This document shows, in pieces, positions 24,310 through 32,317 of a DNA stretch of 64,000 bases (the first letter of the stretch is position 1; every line of letters starts with the position of its first letter). Position numbers and translations under genes: made by a program. The DNA is from Geomonas oryzae. Its GTDB lineage: Bacteria; Desulfobacterota; Desulfuromonadia; Geobacterales; Geobacteraceae. The notes beneath the pieces are model-generated. The model saw nothing but the letters and a program-made list of their open reading frames with translations, searched no databases and had not been told where the DNA came from. Location of the stretch: the NCBI RefSeq assembly GCF_004117875.1, contig NZ_RAHW01000008.1, positions 96,164 through 160,163 of the forward strand. The letters are read 5' to 3'.

Positions 24310-25443
24310 CTAGGTGAGCTTCTTGCGGAAGATGCGCGTCGCCGCGAGCCCCAAGATGGCGGCGAAGAGCGCAAGCCCGAAAAAGTCCGGCCACATGTTG
24401 AAGACCGACGACCCCTTCAAGAAGACGTTGCGCAGGATCGCCATGTAGTAGCGGGCCGGCACGATGTGGGTGATCCCCTGCACCACCGCCGGCATCTGGT
24501 CGATGGGATAGACGAACCCGGAGAGGAGAAAGGCCGGCAGGAAGGTGGCGATGAGCGAGATCTGGCTCGCCGCGAGCTGGGTCTTCGCGACCACGGAGAA
24601 GAAGTAGCCAAGCGACAGCACCACGGTGAGAAAGAGGGTGGTGCTCAGCAAAAAGACCCAGATGTGCCCGCGGAAGGGGACCTCGAACCACCAGACCGCC
24701 ATGATCGCGCAGACGCTCGTGTCGATGAGGCCGATGGCTACGTAGGGGAGGAGCTTGCCGAGCATGATCTCCAAGGGGGTGACCGGCGTGGAGATGAGCT
24801 GCTCCATGGTGCCGCGCTCCCACTCGCGCGCGACGGTGAGCGAGGTGAGGAAGGTCCCCACCACGGCCATCACCATGGCGACCACCCCGGGGACGATGGT
24901 GACCATGCTCTCCAGGTTCTCGTTGAACCAGGTTCGGGAGTCGACGCTCAAGGGGGCACGCACGCTTCCCTGTCCGCGGGCGCGCAGCCACTCTAACTGG
25001 AGCTTTGCCGAGTGCGCCTGCGCCACCGCCTCGGTGTAGCTCATGCCGAGGCTCGCGCTGTTGCTGTCCGTGCCGTCGAAGATCGCCTGGATGCGTACCG
25101 CTTGTCCGGAACCGAGCCTTGCCGAGAAGTCCGGCGGGATCACGATGCCGATCTGGCAGGTCCCGGCGTCGACGGCGTGCACCAGTTCCGGGTAGTTGCC
25201 TACCGAGCGCACGACGTTGAAGTATCGGGAGGACTGGAAGCGCTTCAGGAAGTCCCGGGAGGCCTGGCTCTGTTCCCGGTCGTAGACGTAGACCGGTATG
25301 TGCTTCGTGTCGAAGCTGACGCCGTAGCCGAAGGCTAAGAGCATCACGATGGGCATCGCGATGACGATGCCGATGCTGCGGGCGTCGCGCCGGATCTGGA
25401 TCATCTCCTTGCGCGCCATGGCGCGAAGCCGGTTCCAGTTCAT
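24310..25443 (-). CDS. ABC-2 type transporter permease (YbhS-like), first permease
   Basis: This encodes 377 residues with the same plan as the next permease: N-terminal helix near residues 25-45, large extracytoplasmic domain, then five helices. LTVAREWERGTMEQLISTPV is the ATPase-contacting segment. The start codon overlaps the stop of the upstream ATPase gene by four bases (ATGA). Membership in the YbhS group is inferred from topology and operon order. Together with the two ATPases, HlyD and TolC proteins encoded upstream it would span both membranes. Confidence 0.88.
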   Translation of the reverse strand: MNWNRLRAMARKEMIQIRRDARSIGIVIAMPIVMLLAFGYGVSFDTKHIPVYVYDREQSQASRDFLKRFQSSRYFNVVRSVGNYPELVHAVDAGTCQIGIVIPPDFSARLGSGQAVRIQAIFDGTDSNSASLGMSYTEAVAQAHSAKLQLEWLRARGQGSVRAPLSVDSRTWFNENLESMVTIVPGVVAMVMAVVGTFLTSLTVAREWERGTMEQLISTPVTPLEIMLGKLLPYVAIGLIDTSVCAIMAVWWFEVPFRGHIWVFLLSTTLFLTVVLSLGYFFSVVAKTQLAASQISLIATFLPAFLLSGFVYPIDQMPAVVQGITHIVPARYYMAILRNVFLKGSSVFNMWPDFFGLALFAAILGLAATRIFRKKLT

Positions 25444-26396
25444 GCCTGCTCCTTTTCCCTGCGCCCTTTGAGGCTCGTGAGCGAGACGAAGACGTCCTCG
25501 AGGGTCGGGCGGATCCGCTCGATGCGGGAGACGGCGATGCGGCGTTCCCCGAGATAGCTCTTAACCTCCGGGATAGCCCGTTCCGCGTCGGGCACGACGA
25601 GGTGAAGCGCGTGCCCGAAGATGGCGGCGTCGGTGACCCCGGGCGCCTCCTGGAGAAGTTCCAGCGCCTTCCCCACCTGGTCGCATTCGACGAGGAGCAG
25701 GTCCCCCTCCATGCTCTTAAGTTTCAGCTCGAGCGGCGAGCCGGAGGCGACGATCCTGCCGCGGTCGATGAGCACGAGCCGGTTGCAGTATTCCGCCTCG
25801 TCCATGTAGTGCGTGGTAACGAAGACGGTCACCCCTTCGTCGGCCATGCGGTGGATCAGCTCCCAGAAGAGACGGCGCGAGATGGGATCGACGCCGGAGG
25901 TCGGCTCGTCGAGAAAGACGATGGGAGGGCGGTGCAGCACGGCGCAGCCGAGGGCCAGGCGCTGCTTCCACCCGGCGGCGAGCGTCCCGGTGAGGAGGTG
26001 CTCCCGGCCGGTGAGTCCAGCCATGTCGACGGCCCAGGCGATACGCTCGGCCGCGTCGGCCTGGTTCACCCCGTACATCCCCGCGAAGAAGCGGAGGTTC
26101 TCGATCACCTTCAGGTCGTTGTAGAGGGAGAACTTCTGCGACATGTAGCCGATATTCTGGCGCACCCGTTCCGGTTCGCGCGCGACGTCGACCCCGGCGA
26201 CCAGCGCCTTCCCCGAGGTGGGGTGCAAAAGTCCGCAGAGTATCCTGATGGTGGTGGATTTCCCGGCGCCGTTGGGACCGAGAAAACCGAAGATCTCGCC
26301 GCGCGACGCCTCGAAGGAGATGTTGTCGACCGCGGTGAAGTCGCCGAAGCGTTTCACGAGGTCCTGCACCACGACCGCCTGGGGCTGACCGTTCAT
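25440..26396 (-). CDS. ABC transporter ATP-binding protein (second of two)
   Basis: This encodes 318 residues from ATG 26396, which overlaps the upstream stop by four bases. Walker A GPNGAGKST and Walker B IVFLDEPTSGVD are intact. The signature motif is degenerate (GTLAAGWKQRLALG rather than LSGGQ), as is common in the second nucleotide-binding domain of YbhF-like exporters. In E. coli YbhF both domains are fused in one chain; here they are separate genes. A C-terminal extension (residues 225-310) matches other drug-exporter ATPases. It energises the two permeases encoded next. Confidence 0.9.
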   Translation of the reverse strand: MNGQPQAVVVQDLVKRFGDFTAVDNISFEASRGEIFGFLGPNGAGKSTTIRILCGLLHPTSGKALVAGVDVAREPERVRQNIGYMSQKFSLYNDLKVIENLRFFAGMYGVNQADAAERIAWAVDMAGLTGREHLLTGTLAAGWKQRLALGCAVLHRPPIVFLDEPTSGVDPISRRLFWELIHRMADEGVTVFVTTHYMDEAEYCNRLVLIDRGRIVASGSPLELKLKSMEGDLLLVECDQVGKALELLQEAPGVTDAAIFGHALHLVVPDAERAIPEVKSYLGERRIAVSRIERIRPTLEDVFVSLTSLKGRREKEQA

Positions 26397-27337
26397 GGCT
26401 TCTCCCCCTTCTTCTTTTGCACCGCCTCCACGAAAAGGTCCTCGATGCTGGGCGCCACCTCTTCGACGGAGTCGACCTCGAGCCCCGCCGCGGCGATGCG
26501 GGCGCGCAGTTCCGGGATCATGCGCCCGGGTTCCCTGACGACCAGGTGCAGCCCGTCGCCTACGATCATCATGGTCGAGATCCCCTCCATGCCGGAGATG
26601 AGCTCCTTCACCGGGCGCGGTTCGGCGCAGACGACGGAGACCACGGCGCCGTCGAGGTTCCCCTTCAGGTTCTCGGGCGTGTCGCAAAAGAGCATGCGCC
26701 CCTCGTGCAAGAGCGCCACGCGATGGCAACGCTCCGCCTCGTCCAGGTAGGCGGTGCTGGTGAGGATGGTGACCCCCTGATCGAGGAGCGTGTAGAGGAT
26801 GCGCCAGAAGTCGCGGCGCGACACCGGGTCGACCCCGTTGGTCGGCTCGTCGAGGAGGATCACCTCCGGGGTGTGGACCAGGGCGCAAACGAGCCCCAGT
26901 TTCTGCTTCATGCCGCCGGAGAGTTTCCCCGCGAGCCGCGAGCGGAACTCCACCATCCCCGCCGCCTGCAACAGTTCCGCCGCGCGCGTCTCCCTCTCGG
27001 CGCGCGCAACACCGAAAAGGTCGGCGTAGAAGCGGATGTTCTCGTCGACGGTGAGTTCCTCGTAAAGCCCGAAGCGCTGCGGCATGTAACTTATGTGCTG
27101 CTTGGCCCCCTCCGGGTCGCGCGTCATGTCGTAGCCCGCCACGCGGGCGCTCCCCGCATCGGGGGCGAGGACGCCGGCCAGCATGCGCATGGTGGTCGTC
27201 TTGCCGGCGCCGTCCGGGCCGACGAGGCCGAAGATCTCGCCGCGCGCGACCTTGAAGCTTAACCTGTCCACGGCGCGAACGTCGGGAAAGGACTTCGTGA
27301 GCCCGTCGAGCTCTATGGTGAAATCGTCGGCGCCCAT
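26393..27337 (-). CDS. ABC transporter ATP-binding protein (first of two)
   Basis: This encodes 314 residues. Walker A is GPDGAGKTT (residues 40-48) with Asp where Asn is usual, signature LSGGMKQKLG and Walker B VILLDEPTNGVD. It starts one base after the HlyD stop codon and overlaps the next ATPase gene by four bases, so the two are translationally coupled and probably work as a heterodimer with this subunit carrying the better-conserved signature motif. The downstream extension (SVVCAEPRPVKELISGM) is typical of YbhF-like subunits. Confidence 0.9.
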   Translation of the reverse strand: MGADDFTIELDGLTKSFPDVRAVDRLSFKVARGEIFGLVGPDGAGKTTTMRMLAGVLAPDAGSARVAGYDMTRDPEGAKQHISYMPQRFGLYEELTVDENIRFYADLFGVARAERETRAAELLQAAGMVEFRSRLAGKLSGGMKQKLGLVCALVHTPEVILLDEPTNGVDPVSRRDFWRILYTLLDQGVTILTSTAYLDEAERCHRVALLHEGRMLFCDTPENLKGNLDGAVVSVVCAEPRPVKELISGMEGISTMMIVGDGLHLVVREPGRMIPELRARIAAAGLEVDSVEEVAPSIEDLFVEAVQKKKGEKP

Positions 27338-27338
27338 G

Positions 27339-28331
27339 TCACCTGGCCGCCGCGTCGAGGTGCGCGTCCGCCGGCATGCCCGGCTTCAGTTCGTGCGCCT
27401 GGTTTTCCAGATCTATCTTGATACGGTACACGAGGGTGACCCGCTCCTTGTGCGTCTCGACGCTCTTCGGGGTGAACTCCGCCTGCGAGGAGATGAAGGA
27501 GACGCGCCCCTTGTAGCTCTTGCCGGGGTAGCTGTCCGTTTTCACCGTGGCTACCTGTCCGAGTTTGATCCGCCCCAGATCGGTCTCGCTCAGGTAGCCG
27601 CGCAGCCAGAGGTGATCCAGATCGGCGATGGTGACCACCGGCGTGCCGGGGGAGACCACCTCGCCGAGTTCCGCGTGCCGCACCAGTACGACGCCGGTGA
27701 TGGGTGCCTTGAGCGTCGCGTAGCCGAGCTTGATGCGCGACATCTCGAGCGCCTGCTCGGCCGAGCGGACCCCGGCCCGGTTGATGTCGACCTGCTCTCT
27801 TCTCACCCCTTCCTTCACCTGGTCGTAGTTCTGTTTTGCCCGCTCAAGCCCGGCGCTGCTTCGCTTCAGCGCGGCCGCCGCGGTATCCCGCACCTGGGCC
27901 GAAACCTCGTCCTTCTCGTAGAGCGCCTGGTAGCGCGCGAGGTCGTGCTTTTTCAGCTCGAAGTCCGCCTGGGCGTCGAGCACCGACTGGTGGGCCGCCT
28001 GCTTCTCCTGGGGACGGCTTCCTGCCGTGGCAAGCCCCAGCTCGGCGCGACGCGTGCCGAGGTTCGCCTCGTCGATGCGCAACTGCTGCTGGTAGTCCCC
28101 CTGGTCCAGCCTGGCGATGACGTCCCCGGCCCGGACCAGTTGCCCCTCTTCCACGGGTAGCTCGGCCACGCGCCCCGGCACCTTGAAGCCGACCACGCTC
28201 TCGTGCGCCTCGATGTTGCCGGAAAGGGTGATGGTGTCGGCGTCGGCCCGGTTCCGGTTGCGGCTGACGAAGAAAACGGCGGCGGCTGCGGCCGCTGCCA
28301 GGATGACGATGGGGATCAGTTTACGTTTCAT
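27339..28331 (-). CDS. HlyD-family periplasmic adaptor (YbhG-like)
   Basis: This encodes 330 residues. A single N-terminal membrane helix (IPIVILAAAAAAAVFFV) anchors it in the inner membrane. ESVVGFKVPGRVAELPVEEG is the lipoyl/barrel half-motif, a long coiled-coil hairpin occupies about residues 90-190, and APITGVVLVRHAELGEVVSP is the second half of the lipoyl domain. Such adaptors link an ABC exporter to an outer-membrane TolC channel. Its neighbours supply both partners. It starts 15 bp after the TolC-type gene. Confidence 0.92.
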   Translation of the reverse strand: MKRKLIPIVILAAAAAAAVFFVSRNRNRADADTITLSGNIEAHESVVGFKVPGRVAELPVEEGQLVRAGDVIARLDQGDYQQQLRIDEANLGTRRAELGLATAGSRPQEKQAAHQSVLDAQADFELKKHDLARYQALYEKDEVSAQVRDTAAAALKRSSAGLERAKQNYDQVKEGVRREQVDINRAGVRSAEQALEMSRIKLGYATLKAPITGVVLVRHAELGEVVSPGTPVVTIADLDHLWLRGYLSETDLGRIKLGQVATVKTDSYPGKSYKGRVSFISSQAEFTPKSVETHKERVTLVYRIKIDLENQAHELKPGMPADAHLDAAAR

Positions 28332-28346
28332 AGGTTCGTGTCCTCG

Positions 28347-29687
28347 TTACGGTTCGATGCCCAGGAAGAGCCGGTACGCCTTTTCCGTGTCGCCCAGGGC
28401 ACGCGCGAGCGCGATCTTCGCCTCGACGTGCTGCGCCAGTGCGTTCAGTTCGTTGTCGCGAGCCCGCGCCAGCGCGTCCTGCGCCGTCACCACCTCGATG
28501 TTGTTGGCCACCCCGTTTTTGAAGCGGTCGCTCGCGTACTGCAGTTCCTTCTCGGCGAGGGTGAGCCCCTGCCGGGCGGTGAGCACCTGGTCGGATGCGG
28601 AGTTCAGGTTCAAAAGCGCCTCGCGGATATCCTGCTCCACCCCGAGCTTCAGATCGGCGATCAGCTCATCGTTTCGCTTGAGCCGGCTGTCGAGCTCCAG
28701 GCGCTCACCCTTGCGGTCGTGGTCGAAGAGGTTCATCACCATGTTCACCTGGATCATGCCGGAGGGGTCGAGCTTGCTCATCTCCTGGCCGCTCGTGCCG
28801 TAGTTGCCGCTCAGGACGATCCTCGGGAGGTAGCGCGAGCGCGACGCCTTCATCTGCTCTTCGAGGGAGGCGCGCTGGGCGAAAAGGGCGCGGTAATCTG
28901 GGCGGCTCTCGAGCGCCGCCTGCACCGCCTGCTCGATCTGCGGGCCCTCAAGCTTCTTGAAGGCGAGCGTGTCGGTGAGGGCGATGGGGGTGCCGAGGTC
29001 TAGGCCGACGCCGCGGGCTAGGGAGAGACGGGCAAGTTCCGCGTTGTTGCGGGTGACGAGAAGGTACTGACGGTCGTTGGCGAGCTGCACCTGGGCGCGC
29101 AAGACGTCGAGCCCGTCGGCGACGCCCGCGGTGCGCTGGTCGCTGGCGAGCTTTTCCAGCACCTCCGAGGTCTCCACCCGGCTCTTGGCGGTCGCGACCC
29201 TTGCCTCGGCGTACGCCGCGTTCACGTACTGCACGGCGACCTGGCGGATCACCTGGCCGCGCGCGTCCCGGTAATCGAGCTGCCTCGCCTTTTGCTCCTC
29301 TTCGGCCGCTCTTATCGCGTGATAGCTCTGCAGGTCGAGGATGTTCTGGTCCGCGTAGATACGGAAGTCGTAGCTCGTGAAGGGGCCGACTACGGCGCGG
29401 GCGTTGGGAAGGGTGATTCCCTGCGCGCTGAGGTTGCGGGTCTGCCATGCGAACGGGGTCTCGAGGCGCAGGTGCGGCAGGTAGTTGGCCAACTTTCGTT
29501 CGCGTGTCCCCTCGGCCTCGTCCGTGCGTGTCTTCGCGAGCAGCGCGTTAAGGTTCCTGTCGAGGCCCCGGGTGATCGCCTGGTCCAGTGACAGGGGGAG
29601 GGGAGGGGGACTCTCGGCGTGTACTGCCCCGGCAGCCGACCAGAGCGCCAGGGAGAGGGCCAACACTTTCATGATCTTTGCAGTCAT
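28347..29687 (-). CDS. TolC-family outer membrane efflux protein
   Basis: This encodes 446 residues with a signal peptide ending at AVHA (residue 24). Two repeated halves of long helices and short strands follow, as in the TolC/OprM family. Typical motifs are LSLDQAITRGLDRN at the start, ENPSF-like positions replaced by LRLETPFAWQTRN, and DIREALLNLNSASDQVLTAR in the second half. It would trimerise as the outer-membrane duct for the exporter. The gene follows the TetR gene by 23 bp and precedes the adaptor, so repressor and pump are in one transcript. Confidence 0.9.
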   Translation of the reverse strand: MTAKIMKVLALSLALWSAAGAVHAESPPPLPLSLDQAITRGLDRNLNALLAKTRTDEAEGTRERKLANYLPHLRLETPFAWQTRNLSAQGITLPNARAVVGPFTSYDFRIYADQNILDLQSYHAIRAAEEEQKARQLDYRDARGQVIRQVAVQYVNAAYAEARVATAKSRVETSEVLEKLASDQRTAGVADGLDVLRAQVQLANDRQYLLVTRNNAELARLSLARGVGLDLGTPIALTDTLAFKKLEGPQIEQAVQAALESRPDYRALFAQRASLEEQMKASRSRYLPRIVLSGNYGTSGQEMSKLDPSGMIQVNMVMNLFDHDRKGERLELDSRLKRNDELIADLKLGVEQDIREALLNLNSASDQVLTARQGLTLAEKELQYASDRFKNGVANNIEVVTAQDALARARDNELNALAQHVEAKIALARALGDTEKAYRLFLGIEP

Positions 29688-29710
29688 GGCGTATCCTTTG
29701 TTGCCTGTCG

Positions 29711-30346
29711 CTACTTGGGCAGGACTCCGTTCACGAACAGTTCGATGCTTCTTTTCATGCTCTCTTCGAGCGGGTCGACCGGAGCGAGCGACCAGGTGAT
29801 CATGGTCCCGAAGATCATGCGCTGGAACCCCTGGGCGATGTCGAAGGGGGAGAGGTCGTTGCGCAACTCCCCGTGCTCCTGGCGGTGCCCGATCAGCAGC
29901 GCGAGCTGCCGCACGTTGCCGTCGATCGCCTCCGCCATGCGTTTTTGTACCGTGTCGCTCGCGAACACGGCGGTCAAGAGGCTCTGGATCAGGCCCGGAC
30001 TCTGCCCCTGCTCGATGGTAAGGGTGAGCGCCAGCTCCAGCAAGAGCGGGGCAAGCGGGCGGTCCGAAGCGCGGTTTGCGGCCACGAAAGCGGCCACCCT
30101 CTCCATCTGCAGTTCGCGGTAGTCGAGGAGCACGCTTTCCTTGTTTTCGAAATAGTTGAAGAAAGTCCCCTTGCCTACGTCGGCGGCGGCGGTGATCGCC
30201 TCGATGGTGGTGGCGTTGAAACCGCGCTCGGCGAAGAGTTTGAGCGCGGCCCGGAAGATCTTCTCCCTGGTCTGCTCGCTCCTCTTGGCCCTGCGCCCGG
30301 GCTGGGGTGGGGTGGAAGGGGTGACCTGTTCCACGTTGTCAGTCAT
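29711..30346 (-). CDS. TetR-family repressor of the exporter operon
   Basis: This encodes 211 residues from ATG 30346, with AAAAGGAGA upstream. The N-terminal helix-turn-helix is clear: TREKIFRAALKLFAERGFNA then TIEAITAAADVGKGTFFNYF (residues about 27-66). The C-terminal ligand domain is all helical. It is the first gene of the exporter operon, and two palindromes overlap its promoter, so self-repression and derepression by a pump substrate are expected. This resembles CecR (YbiH) control of ybhGFSR in E. coli, by analogy of gene order. Confidence 0.92.
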   Translation of the reverse strand: MTDNVEQVTPSTPPQPGRRAKRSEQTREKIFRAALKLFAERGFNATTIEAITAAADVGKGTFFNYFENKESVLLDYRELQMERVAAFVAANRASDRPLAPLLLELALTLTIEQGQSPGLIQSLLTAVFASDTVQKRMAEAIDGNVRQLALLIGHRQEHGELRNDLSPFDIAQGFQRMIFGTMITWSLAPVDPLEESMKRSIELFVNGVLPK

Positions 30347-30366
30347 TGCGGTCTCCTTTTGAAAAG

Positions 30367-30414
30367 TGACCATCGGTCAGAAATGACTGTAAGTCATGTT
30401 TACCCCTTTGTCAA
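30367..30414 (-). promoter_or_regulatory. Exporter operon promoter with two TetR-type palindromes
   Basis: On the minus strand TTGACA (30409-30414) and TACAGT (30386-30391) are spaced by 17 bp. Two perfect palindromes follow: ATGACT-GTA-AGTCAT (30383-30397) over the -10 box and TGACC-ATC-GGTCA (30367-30379) just downstream. Their centres are 17 bp apart. They share a TGACY half-site, fitting two bound repressor dimers. Confidence 0.78.
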
Positions 30415-30493
30415 GCAGTCGGGAAAAAATGCAGGTAGGTTGAGGCAGAGAGGCAAAAGGGGGGAGTATGCGCGGCCTTTGGAAGAGCAGGCT

Positions 30494-30550
30494 AGAGCGA
30501 AGAAAGAAGGGGAGAGCGAAGAAAGAAGGGGAGAGCGAAGAAAGAAAGAA
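30494..30550. repeat. 19-bp tandem repeat, three copies
   Basis: Three consecutive copies of a purine-rich 19-bp unit (AGAGCGAAGAAAGAAGGGG), the last one slightly altered at its end. The tract lies in the gap between the exporter promoter and the tRNA terminator. No gene is seen between 30415 and 30644. Confidence 0.8.
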
Positions 30551-30644
30551 CCGGGCGAGTGTGACCGATCGCAGAGAGAAGCGCTTTTTTTCGTACGGAC
30601 CGGGAGGAGAGAGGACTCAGCGGATGGTGTTGCCAGGCAGAACG

Positions 30645-30679
30645 CGAAAAGGGCTTACAGTGATTAGCTGTAAGCCCTT
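30645..30679 (-). terminator. Terminator of the tRNA-Asn gene
   Basis: A perfect 12-bp stem, AAGGGCTTACAG (30649-30660) with CTGTAAGCCCTT (30668-30679), and a seven-base loop. On the minus strand it comes 8 bp after the encoded CCA end and is followed by TTTT. Confidence 0.75.
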
Positions 30680-30687
30680 GAATTTGG

Positions 30688-30763
30688 TGGCTCCCGAGGT
30701 AGGACTCGAACCTACGACACACGGATTAACAGTCCGCTGATCTACCGACTGATCTACTCGGGA
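30688..30763 (-). tRNA. tRNA-Asn (anticodon GTT), CCA encoded
   Basis: The minus strand folds into a full cloverleaf: acceptor stem TCCCGAG with CTCGGGA, anticodon loop around CTGTTAA giving anticodon GTT, T arm with GTTCGAGTC, then discriminator G and an encoded CCA at 30690-30688. The D stem is GATC/GATC where most bacterial tRNA-Asn genes have GCTC/GAGC; the pair change is compensatory so the stem is kept. A consensus promoter and a terminator flank it, so it is a monocistronic tRNA gene. Confidence 0.96.
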
Positions 30764-30801
30764 ATATTGGGTTCTTCGCCCTGTGCCGCGAAGAGATTAC
30801 G

Positions 30802-30830
30802 TGTATAGCATAGTGGTTTTTGGCTGTCAA
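30802..30830 (-). promoter_or_regulatory. tRNA-Asn promoter
   Basis: On the minus strand TTGACA (30825-30830) and TATACA (30802-30807) are separated by 17 bp, 39 bp upstream of the tRNA 5' end. This is one of the best sigma-70 matches in the window. Confidence 0.75.
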
Positions 30831-30978
30831 TAATATTTCTGCTGCTCTTTCCATCCAACCGGCAACTTTTTTTGAATACAACAAACTGCTCTCTGAGAGC
30901 CACGGCGAAAGGAATGGTTGCATGGCATGACTCCGACGGATGATCCAAATACTGTCGGAGAAGTTATGCCGCCCCCTG

Positions 30979-31008
30979 TTGACTTCCTGCAGGCCGACAA
31001 GATATATT
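30979..31008 (+). promoter_or_regulatory. Promoter of the cation-transporter-like gene
   Basis: TTGACT (30979-30984) and TATATT (31003-31008) with an 18-bp spacer, about 50 bp upstream of the ATG at 31059. Confidence 0.5.
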
Positions 31009-31058
31009 CAGGTTCTGTTATGCATCACCGACGTTGACCGGCTTTCAGAAGGATTTCC

Positions 31059-31688
31059 ATGACCTCGCAAACAGAAAGACTCTACCGAACCGCGGCTGTC
31101 CTCGCCCTGATCACCATTTTCTACAACATCGTTGAAGGTGTCGTGTCGGCGTGGTTCGGCGTAGAGGACGAATCCCTGGCACTTTTCGGCTTCGGGCTCG
31201 ACTCCTTCGTAGAGGTCGTCTCGGGCGCCGGGATCTGGCACATGGTGCGCCGACAGAGGAACAATCCGGACCGGAATCCGGACGACTTCGAGCAGCGGGC
31301 GCTCAGGATCACCGGTTTCAGCTTCTACGCCCTGGCGGTCGGGCTTCTCGTCACCGCCGTCTACGATACGCTCCGCCTGCATGCTCCCACCACCACCTTC
31401 TGGGGGGTGGTCGTTTCCTGCGTCTCCATCGCCTCGATGTGGCTGCTGATCCGGCAGAAGGTGAAGGTCGGCAATGCCCTTGGTTCCCAGGCCATACTGG
31501 CCGACGCCGCCTGCACCCGCGTCTGCCTCCTCCTCTCCGTCATCCTGCTCGTCTCGAGCGTAGGTTACCAGTTGACCGGCATCGGCTGGCTCGACTCGGC
31601 GGGCGCCTTGGGCATCGGCTGGTTCTGCTTCAAAGAGGGAAAGGAGGCCTTCGACAAGGCGAGAGGCATTCCCTGCTCATGCAGTTGA
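31059..31688 (+). CDS. Cation transporter-like membrane protein
   Basis: This encodes 209 residues from ATG 31059 with AAGGA upstream. About five or six membrane helices are visible, starting with AAVLALITIFYNIVEGVVSA. ESLALFGFGLDSFVEVVSG resembles the second helix of cation diffusion facilitators, where an Asp in LDS helps bind metal. GSQAILADAACTRVCLLLS matches the helix holding the second metal-site Asp. It lacks the C-terminal cytoplasmic domain of full CDF zinc transporters, so it is a short relative, similar to proteins annotated simply as cation transporter. Metal and direction are unknown. Confidence 0.65.
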   Translation: MTSQTERLYRTAAVLALITIFYNIVEGVVSAWFGVEDESLALFGFGLDSFVEVVSGAGIWHMVRRQRNNPDRNPDDFEQRALRITGFSFYALAVGLLVTAVYDTLRLHAPTTTFWGVVVSCVSIASMWLLIRQKVKVGNALGSQAILADAACTRVCLLLSVILLVSSVGYQLTGIGWLDSAGALGIGWFCFKEGKEAFDKARGIPCSCS

Positions 31689-31765
31689 AGCAGTGCTGGT
31701 TAGCCGGTGGCTAACCCCGTAGAAGGATTTAGCAACTGATTTTGTCAGAAAAAAATGGACCCCTC

Positions 31766-31794
31766 TTGCAGGTCATGAGAAAGGGTGCTACCCT
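31766..31794 (+). promoter_or_regulatory. mscL promoter, shared motif with the second ompA-like gene
   Basis: TTGCAG (31766-31771) and TACCCT (31789-31794) are 17 bp apart, 53 bp upstream of mscL. The spacer holds AAGGGTG, and AAGGGT-GCT-ACCCTT (31781-31795) is a perfect palindrome. A nearly identical arrangement stands at 33784-33811. Confidence 0.5.
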
Positions 31795-31846
31795 TTTTAA
31801 TGTGTAATCTGATGCTTTTGTTTTAACAAAAGGAGGGGGCACAATA

Positions 31847-32275
31847 ATGCTTGAGGAGTTCAAGAAGTTCGCGCTTAAGGGGAACGTCCTTGATCTAGCC
31901 ATTGCCGTTGTCATCGGTGCGGCGTTCGGCAAGATCGTCAGCTCTTTCGTTGCAGACATCATCACCCCGCCTATCGGAAGGCTTCTGGGGAACGTCGATT
32001 TCTCTTCCCTGTTCCTAAACCTCTCATCCACGCCGGTCCGCTCCGTTGCGGAAGCAAAGGCTGCCGGTGTCCCGGTCATCGCCTACGGCCTTTTCCTGAA
32101 CGCCATTTTCGATTTCCTCATCATCGCTTTCGCCCTTTTTCTCGTTGTGCGCCAGATAAACAGGATGATGCCGGCTCCTCCTCCCCCGGTGACCACCAAG
32201 GAGTGCCCGCACTGCTGCACGCAGATACCGGTGAAAGCTGTCCGCTGCCCCAACTGCACATCGAACCAGGACTGA
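31847..32275 (+). CDS. mscL: Large-conductance mechanosensitive channel
   Basis: This encodes 142 residues with AGGAGGGGG upstream of ATG 31847. The N-terminal [20 protein letters not shown] and the following [20 protein letters not shown] are the S1 helix and TM1 of MscL. TM2 is [20 protein letters not shown]. The pore forms a homopentamer in the inner membrane that opens under hypo-osmotic stress. Instead of the usual short helical bundle, the C-terminus is a zinc-ribbon-like pair, CPHC and CPNC, spaced by about 14 residues. The ompA-like gene follows after 42 bp, probably in the same transcript. Confidence 0.95.
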   Translation: MLEEFKKFALKGNVLDLAIAVVIGAAFGKIVSSFVADIITPPIGRLLGNVDFSSLFLNLSSTPVRSVAEAKAAGVPVIAYGLFLNAIFDFLIIAFALFLVVRQINRMMPAPPPPVTTKECPHCCTQIPVKAVRCPNCTSNQD

Positions 32276-32317
32276 CGCTTCAGCTAGCGCTGCCTGGAAA
32301 TACCAAGGAGGTACCTG

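Noticed and set aside
23134..24996. A 620-codon plus-strand frame opposite the exporter permeases
   Set aside because: Same reason: antisense shadow of two real membrane-protein genes, with long Asp/Glu/Arg/His-rich runs and no start signal.
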